Below, in pieces: positions 14,175 through 15,187 of a DNA stretch of 15,187 bases (its first letter is position 1; every line of letters starts with the position of its first letter). Below the pieces are notes generated by a model that searched no databases, was not told the origin of the DNA, and worked only from the letters and a program-made list of their open reading frames with translations. The DNA comes from Armatimonadota bacterium. GTDB taxonomy: Bacteria > Armatimonadota > Fimbriimonadia > Fimbriimonadales > Fimbriimonadaceae. The translations under genes and the position numbers were made by a program. The stretch covers positions 1 through 15,187 of the forward strand of contig JAEYWW010000049.1 in NCBI GenBank assembly GCA_023428805.1, in the 5' to 3' direction.

Positions 14175-14801
14175 TTACGCGATGCCTCCACTCATATATT
14201 CGGCAACAACTTTCTGCACATGCGCTCGGGCGAGAAAAAGCCTGCTTTTCACCGTGCCTACGGGTACTTGGACGGCTGCCGCGATCTCCTCGTATCCCAA
14301 ATCTTCCTTGTCATGGAGCAAAAGGACTGTTCTCAGCTTTTCGCTCATGCTTCCGATGGCCGTTTCAACGACCGCATAGAGTTCGTCGTTGATGACGACG
14401 GTTTCCGGGTTCCACCGGGCATCTGAAACTTCGACGGCTTCTTCGCCCTCTGTGTTCGGCTCCATGCTGAGCGTCGTCGGAGTTCGATGATCCCGCCGGG
14501 CTCGGTCCACGCAGAGGTTGTAGGCGATCTTGAAGAGCCAGGTGCGAAGGCTGGAGCGTCCATCGAAGCGGTGCATCGCCTGGAAGGCTTTGATGAACAC
14601 CTCCTGGGTGACATCCAGCGCCTCCTCCTCATTGCGGATCATCCGGCGGACAAATCCGTTGATGCGTGCCTGATAGGCATCGACGATCTTAGCGAACGCC
14701 TGGTAGTCCTGGCGTTTGCACTGATCGATCAGCGCCTGTTCTGTTGCCGCATCGTATCGGTCGGGTGCCTGCAATCGCGTGACTCCGCTCACGAAGCTCA
14801 T
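14175..14801 (-). CDS. ECF-type RNA polymerase sigma factor (sigma-E-like)
   Basis: A 208-residue group 4 sigma factor. Region 2 spans about 22-105: ALIDQCKRQDYQAFAKIVDA, then EALDVTQEVFIKAF (core binding) and RTWLFKIAYNLCVDRARR (-10 recognition). A variable acidic linker follows at about 106-140. Region 4 spans about 140-195, with the -35-reading helix-turn-helix YEEIAAAVQVPVGTVKSRLFLAR. Length and order are typical, and no sigma-1.1 or region 3 is present. It heads the minus-strand array with its anti-sigma factor and RseB-like regulator, then both PBPs, which points to envelope stress or cell-wall homeostasis. The ATG at 14801 has only a weak AGGCAG upstream. A candidate ECF promoter lies nine bases before it, suggesting autoregulation and a near-leaderless message. 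The exact ECF subgroup was not determined. Confidence 0.92.
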   Translation of the reverse strand: MSFVSGVTRLQAPDRYDAATEQALIDQCKRQDYQAFAKIVDAYQARINGFVRRMIRNEEEALDVTQEVFIKAFQAMHRFDGRSSLRTWLFKIAYNLCVDRARRDHRTPTTLSMEPNTEGEEAVEVSDARWNPETVVINDELYAVVETAIGSMSEKLRTVLLLHDKEDLGYEEIAAAVQVPVGTVKSRLFLARAHVQKVVAEYMSGGIA

Positions 14802-14810
14802 TCTGCCTGG

Positions 14811-14838
14811 TGAGACGTGGTTTGAGCCCCAAAGTTCA
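14811..14838 (-). promoter_or_regulatory. Candidate ECF/sigma-E autoregulatory promoter
   Basis: On the minus strand TGAACTT (14838-14832) is separated by exactly 16 bases from TCTCA (14815-14811). The sigma-E-type consensus is GGAACTT, 15-16 bases, then TCTGA or similar. The -10 element ends nine bases before the sigma-factor ATG, so transcription would start about 3-5 bases upstream of the start codon. This match was found by eye at the place where ECF genes usually autoregulate. Confidence 0.55.
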
Positions 14839-14936
14839 ACTCATGGGACTCTCCTTTGAGAATACGCCCCACCCGCCCTCAATTGCACCCAAGACCGCAT
14901 CGGCCTCACAATTCCCTCACAGGCTGGGTGGCTCAA

Positions 14937-14949
14937 CTGAACGATTCAG
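14937..14949. repeat. Short perfect inverted repeat upstream of the lipoprotein
   Basis: CTGAA-CGA-TTCAG is a perfect 5-base inverted repeat with a 3-base spacer, 24 bases before the lipoprotein ATG. It could be an operator half-site pair or chance; it is too short to be a terminator. Confidence 0.2.
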
Positions 14950-14972
14950 CTTCCTGCAGCGACTCATAAGGC

Positions 14973-15187
14973 ATGAAGCATGGTTTTTTCATTGCCTCAC
15001 TCCCCTTGCTGGCGCTTGCGGCTCTTCAAGGCTGCTCGCCTGCGCAAGCCCAGGCTCCCGAATAAACTCCGAAGTCGGATGACCGCGAGGGCGTTGAGTT
15101 GACCGTCTATTCGGGAAACTTCGCGATGGTTTCGGAGAATCGCAATGTCGATCTGGCTTCTGGAACCAATACCGTTCGCGTTGATGG
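14973..15187 (+). pseudogene. DUF4139-like lipoprotein, N-terminal part with an in-frame TAA (3' partial)
   Basis: ATG 14973 opens a frame whose first 21 residues are a lipoprotein signal: MKHGFFIASLPLLALAALQG followed by Cys21 (lipobox LQGC). Then come SPAQAQAPE and a TAA at 15063-15065. The same frame then continues open to the window end as TPKSDDREGVELTVYSGNFA and on through NVDLASGTNTVRVD. That is the start of a DUF4139/DUF4140-type domain (V-T-V-Y-..-FA-V..-R-V.L..G.N), which in complete genes directly follows a signal peptide and linker. The only in-frame start after the TAA is a TTG at 15099, which would leave the protein without export signal and cut into the first strand. I therefore read this as one gene with a nonsense codon at position 31. 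It is divergent from the sigma operon. The ribosome-binding site is poor (AAGG very close to the ATG). DUF4139 function is unknown. Confidence 0.6.

Noticed and set aside
1..15187. CRISPR array, insertion sequence, rRNA, riboswitch or phage genes
   Set aside because: I saw no regularly spaced repeats, transposase motifs, terminal inverted repeats, conserved rRNA segments or riboswitch cores on either strand.

Overview
The window looks like bacterial chromosomal DNA, fairly GC-rich, from a diderm organism. Diderm cell architecture is suggested by an RseB/MucB-like periplasmic regulator beside an ECF sigma factor, an O-antigen-ligase/polymerase-like membrane protein, lipopolysaccharide-type GT2 glycosyltransferases and a lipoprotein signal peptide. 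The LysM wording (GDNDW...IA) and a decayed dockerin/RHS-like patch are reminiscent of Armatimonadota (Fimbriimonadia). That placement is an inference, not something the sequence proves.

Layout. (1) 1-1238, plus strand: the 3' part of an alpha/beta-hydrolase-like gene with a helical tail, then a DinB-fold protein with an intact His triad. (2) 1239-2725: a gene-poor, visibly more AT-rich patch with small or decayed ORFs, an RHS-like fragment and a dockerin-loop remnant. (3) 2726-2802, minus: tRNA-Glu(UUC) with an encoded CCA end, followed at 2822-2857 by a hairpin. (4) 2866-4500, minus: a secreted cell-wall hydrolase with three LysM domains, an SH3b domain and NlpC/P60. (5) 4712-8548, plus: two overlapping GT2 glycosyltransferases and a large O-antigen ligase/Wzy-like protein, forming a surface-polysaccharide operon. 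(6) 14801 down to 8464, minus: one compact array reading ECF sigma factor, anti-sigma factor, RseB-like protein, class A PBP (PBP1a type), class B PBP (PBP2 type). (7) 14973-15187, plus: the start of a lipoprotein with a DUF4139-like domain, running off the window.

How the genes fit together. Most of the window concerns the cell envelope: peptidoglycan synthesis (both PBPs), peptidoglycan cleavage (LysM-NlpC/P60), surface glycan synthesis (GT2 pair plus ligase) and envelope-stress sensing (sigma/anti-sigma/RseB). The sigma gene has a good ECF-type promoter match, TGAACTT-N16-TCTCA, only 9 bases before its ATG. This suggests autoregulation, an almost leaderless message, and possibly stress control of both PBPs through one polycistronic transcript.

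The main oddity is two in-frame stop codons inside otherwise continuous genes. A TAG lies in the PBP2 gene between its SxN and KTG motifs. A TAA lies just after the signal peptide of the terminal lipoprotein. Both could come from a Gln codon by a single C-to-T change. TAG and TAA are clearly used as normal terminators elsewhere in the window, so wholesale code reassignment does not fit.
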